Below, piece by piece: positions 4,496 to 6,274 of a DNA stretch of 6,274 nucleotides. The stretch is from Candidatus Omnitrophota bacterium. Lineage in GTDB: Bacteria; Omnitrophota; Gorgyraeia; 2-02-FULL-51-18; JAGOUK01. The position numbers and the translations under genes were made by a program. The notes beneath the pieces are model-generated. The model had not been told where the DNA came from and did not search any database. It saw nothing but the letters and a program-made list of their open reading frames with translations. The first letter of the stretch is position 1, and each line of letters begins with the position of its first letter. The stretch spans positions 1-6,274 of the forward strand of contig JADGBA010000073.1 in assembly GCA_015231685.1 (NCBI GenBank), written 5' to 3'.

Positions 4496-6274
4496 CTAGG
4501 CCGATCGGAGGGCTTCTGACGCCAATTGATGCAAACGGTCCAAATCGACCAAGAGGCGTTGGAGTTTGGGATAAATAACGAGTTTGCCGCCGCGCAAATC
4601 ATCCATGGACTTAAGCGCGTTGCCGGTCAATCGCTCATAAAGGGACTTGATCCTCGGCTCATCTTTTAGCGCCATGGCCAAAAGCAGGTGCATCATCACC
4701 GGGGCATCCCAGTACCATCGGTCCGCCTCGTGATCGTCCGCCTCCATCCCGACAGCGGCTTTCATCAAATCAGGATGCGGAAAATACCGCGCGAGTGTTT
4801 CATGCCACCCAAAAACAACAAGAGAGTCGCGGTCTGACGGCTTCAGCTCATCGGCGATCCATGATCTAATGGAGTCCGCGCTTCCGCTTTTGATGATCAC
4901 ATTCCTGGTGTCGGCGAATCTTCGGGTGATTTCATCCATCAACAAGCGGCATGATTCCGGAATCCCCGGGGAATCAACGAGAGCAATTCGGCAGGTTTGA
5001 TCCGCCTGCGAATCAGCAAACCGAATCATCCGGCGGACCTCGTTCATGATCATTGACTTGAATTCGAGGGCATCCGTACCGTCCAGAACCCGGCCGGGAC
5101 CGCCGTGAGGCGTGAAGGCTTCGGGCTCGACAACAATGTTCTGTCGGGCATCACCGCTCCTCAGAACCGCATCCCCCTTTTGTCCTGTCTCCACAACCGC
5201 CGCGAAACTCTTCCGCCCCATCGAGACCCTGACCGGCACCGAACCTTTGCCTCCCCTGAGAATGCGTGTGAGACGTCCTCCTTCGGACGATCCCAAGCCC
5301 AATGCCGCGGCAGGCAACTGATTCTCAGGCAGCACATCATCAAAGGCCAGGCCATCAGGAAGAAGCGATGCTTTTTCGACGAGCCGCGCTCCCGCGGGCG
5401 CTTCGGCGCGCATCATGCGCTGAGCGTATGATTCGAATGCCTGTTGCGAATCCTCATCCAATATCGGCGCGCCATCAATCACATGATCAAACAACGCCCT
5501 TTCTTCGGCCAACCGCTCTTGGATCATTTCTCCCACAGTTTCCATGTCCGCGCCCCCAAATTCGCTCACGGGAGTGTAGGCGCGAACCTGATGGGTCTGT
5601 CCGTAACCGAGAAGCCTGTCGGCATCAAATAGATTTTTCCAGGGACGCGTCATGCGCGCCAAAACGCTGTTGTGATGCGGGCTGCCCGGCGTCTGAAACA
5701 GATTGATCGAAGAGGCCAACAAACCAAAAGTCCCGCTCAACACCCCCGGACGATCTTCGCTCCTGAATCTCCAAATGCGGCGATTGCGCTCCTCAAGAGT
5801 CATCCCGCCCTGCTGGGTATTCCCGCCCCAGACCCCCAAGCCGAAGTCTTGACCGTAACGTTTTGAGTAACGCAGCGCCAGACGCCTGACGGCCTTCCTG
5901 AAGTCAACAAGGGCAAGAACCTTGCCGTTGTCCGCGGCCTCCCGCTCCACCAATCCGTCGAGCCATTTGATTTTGGATGATTCATCCATCAAATCCCGAT
6001 GCTGGGACCGGACCGTATAAGCGCGTCCCCGCACTTCAATACGGCCGGGAAGCTCCGACAATTCCAGAACGATATCCTGCGAACCATCCAGCGCGCGCAG
6101 CCTCACTTCTTCCCTGTTGCGGCTGAAGGACCGTTTGAAGTCCTGCCCGGCAAGCTGAACCACGTTGTCATAAACATCCAGAAGATTCGACGACCCGCCC
6201 TCCTCCGCAAACACCAATTGTGTCTCGGGAAGCACTAGTCCCAAATCCAGGCTCGCGGCCTGTTCGTAAATAAA
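4496..6274 (-). CDS. Large protein of unknown function, 5' end outside window
   Basis: The frame is open from the right edge (first complete codon 6274-6272) to TAG at 4498-4496, giving 592 visible residues. The TTG at 6244 is an unlikely start because the open frame continues past it and no ATG is present in the first codons. Visible residues 8-23 (ASLDLGLVLPETQLVFA, then EEGG) could be the tail of a signal peptide ending VFA, like FVFA in the left gene, which would place the true start just outside. I do not recognise the family. Residues about 58-90 look beta-rich (RLRALDGSQDIVLEL, RIEVRGRAYTVRS). Residues 104-215 are mixed and rich in Arg and Trp (GLGVWGGN, RRIWRFR). Residues 241-292 are helical and acidic. 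Residues 400-490 alternate helices and strands (CRIALVDS, RNVIIKSG, DSLVVFGW), resembling a small Rossmann-like or receiver-like layout without a recognisable nucleotide motif. The C-terminal 100 residues are helical. No transmembrane segment is seen in the visible part. Confidence 0.8.
   Translation of the reverse strand, partial: FIYEQAASLDLGLVLPETQLVFAEEGGSSNLLDVYDNVVQLAGQDFKRSFSRNREEVRLRALDGSQDIVLELSELPGRIEVRGRAYTVRSQHRDLMDESSKIKWLDGLVEREAADNGKVLALVDFRKAVRRLALRYSKRYGQDFGLGVWGGNTQQGGMTLEERNRRIWRFRSEDRPGVLSGTFGLLASSINLFQTPGSPHHNSVLARMTRPWKNLFDADRLLGYGQTHQVRAYTPVSEFGGADMETVGEMIQERLAEERALFDHVIDGAPILDEDSQQAFESYAQRMMRAEAPAGARLVEKASLLPDGLAFDDVLPENQLPAAALGLGSSEGGRLTRILRGGKGSVPVRVSMGRKSFAAVVETGQKGDAVLRSGDARQNIVVEPEAFTPHGGPGRVLDGTDALEFKSMIMNEVRRMIRFADSQADQTCRIALVDSPGIPESCRLLMDEITRRFADTRNVIIKSGSADSIRSWIADELKPSDRDSLVVFGWHETLARYFPHPDLMKAAVGMEADDHEADRWYWDAPVMMHLLLAMALKDEPRIKSLYERLTGNALKSMDDLRGGKLVIYPKLQRLLVDLDRLHQLASEALRSA

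Noticed and set aside
6242..6244. TTG as start of the right-hand gene
   Set aside because: The frame remains open upstream to the window edge, and starting here would cut through the hydrophobic stretch that ends at VFA.
1..6274. CRISPR array, tRNA/rRNA, transposase or attachment sites
   Set aside because: No regularly spaced repeats, cloverleaf-like sequence, transposase motifs or terminal inverted repeats were seen on either strand.

Overview
The window carries three large genes, all on the minus strand. They are therefore transcribed right to left: an unrecognised protein (4496-6274, 5' end outside the window), a secreted glycoside-hydrolase-like protein with YD-type repeats (2171-4345, complete), and a secreted EreA/ChaN/TIKI-like protein (1-1867, 3' end outside the window). 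There are no RNA genes, CRISPR arrays, transposases or phage genes. GC content is moderately high, and coding runs almost edge to edge apart from two gaps of about 150 and 303 bases.

Organism: no marker gene is present. The left gene has a signal peptide, then a 'LLQDAH' motif, a 'GVED' motif and a late 'AGGYH' motif. From memory, this matches a family of large secreted proteins common in Candidatus Omnitrophota (formerly OP3), where very long extracytoplasmic proteins and YD/RHS-like repeats are frequent. The assignment is an inference and needs a database search.

Layout: 6274-4496 is the C-terminal 592 residues of a protein with no family I recognise. It ends in a short alternating beta/alpha segment, and its visible N-terminus may be the tail of a signal peptide. 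The gap 4495-4346 holds a weak hairpin plus T-run, a candidate sigma-70-type promoter and a strong Shine-Dalgarno for the next gene. Gene 4345-2171 encodes a signal peptide, a YD-like strand-turn segment, a clan GH-A (GH5-like) catalytic domain with its key residues in place, and a long C-terminal YD-like repeat region with a recognisable internal duplication. The gap 2170-1868 has no convincing gene and holds a G-rich inverted-repeat cluster. From 1867 to the left edge one open frame of 622 codons encodes the TIKI-like protein. Its middle is interrupted by a roughly 45-residue low-complexity stretch built partly from a tandem heptamer.

The central and left products, and perhaps the right one, appear to be exported. 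The gaps and the separate promoter candidate suggest individually transcribed envelope or secreted proteins rather than one tight operon. No shared pathway can be demonstrated from the sequence.
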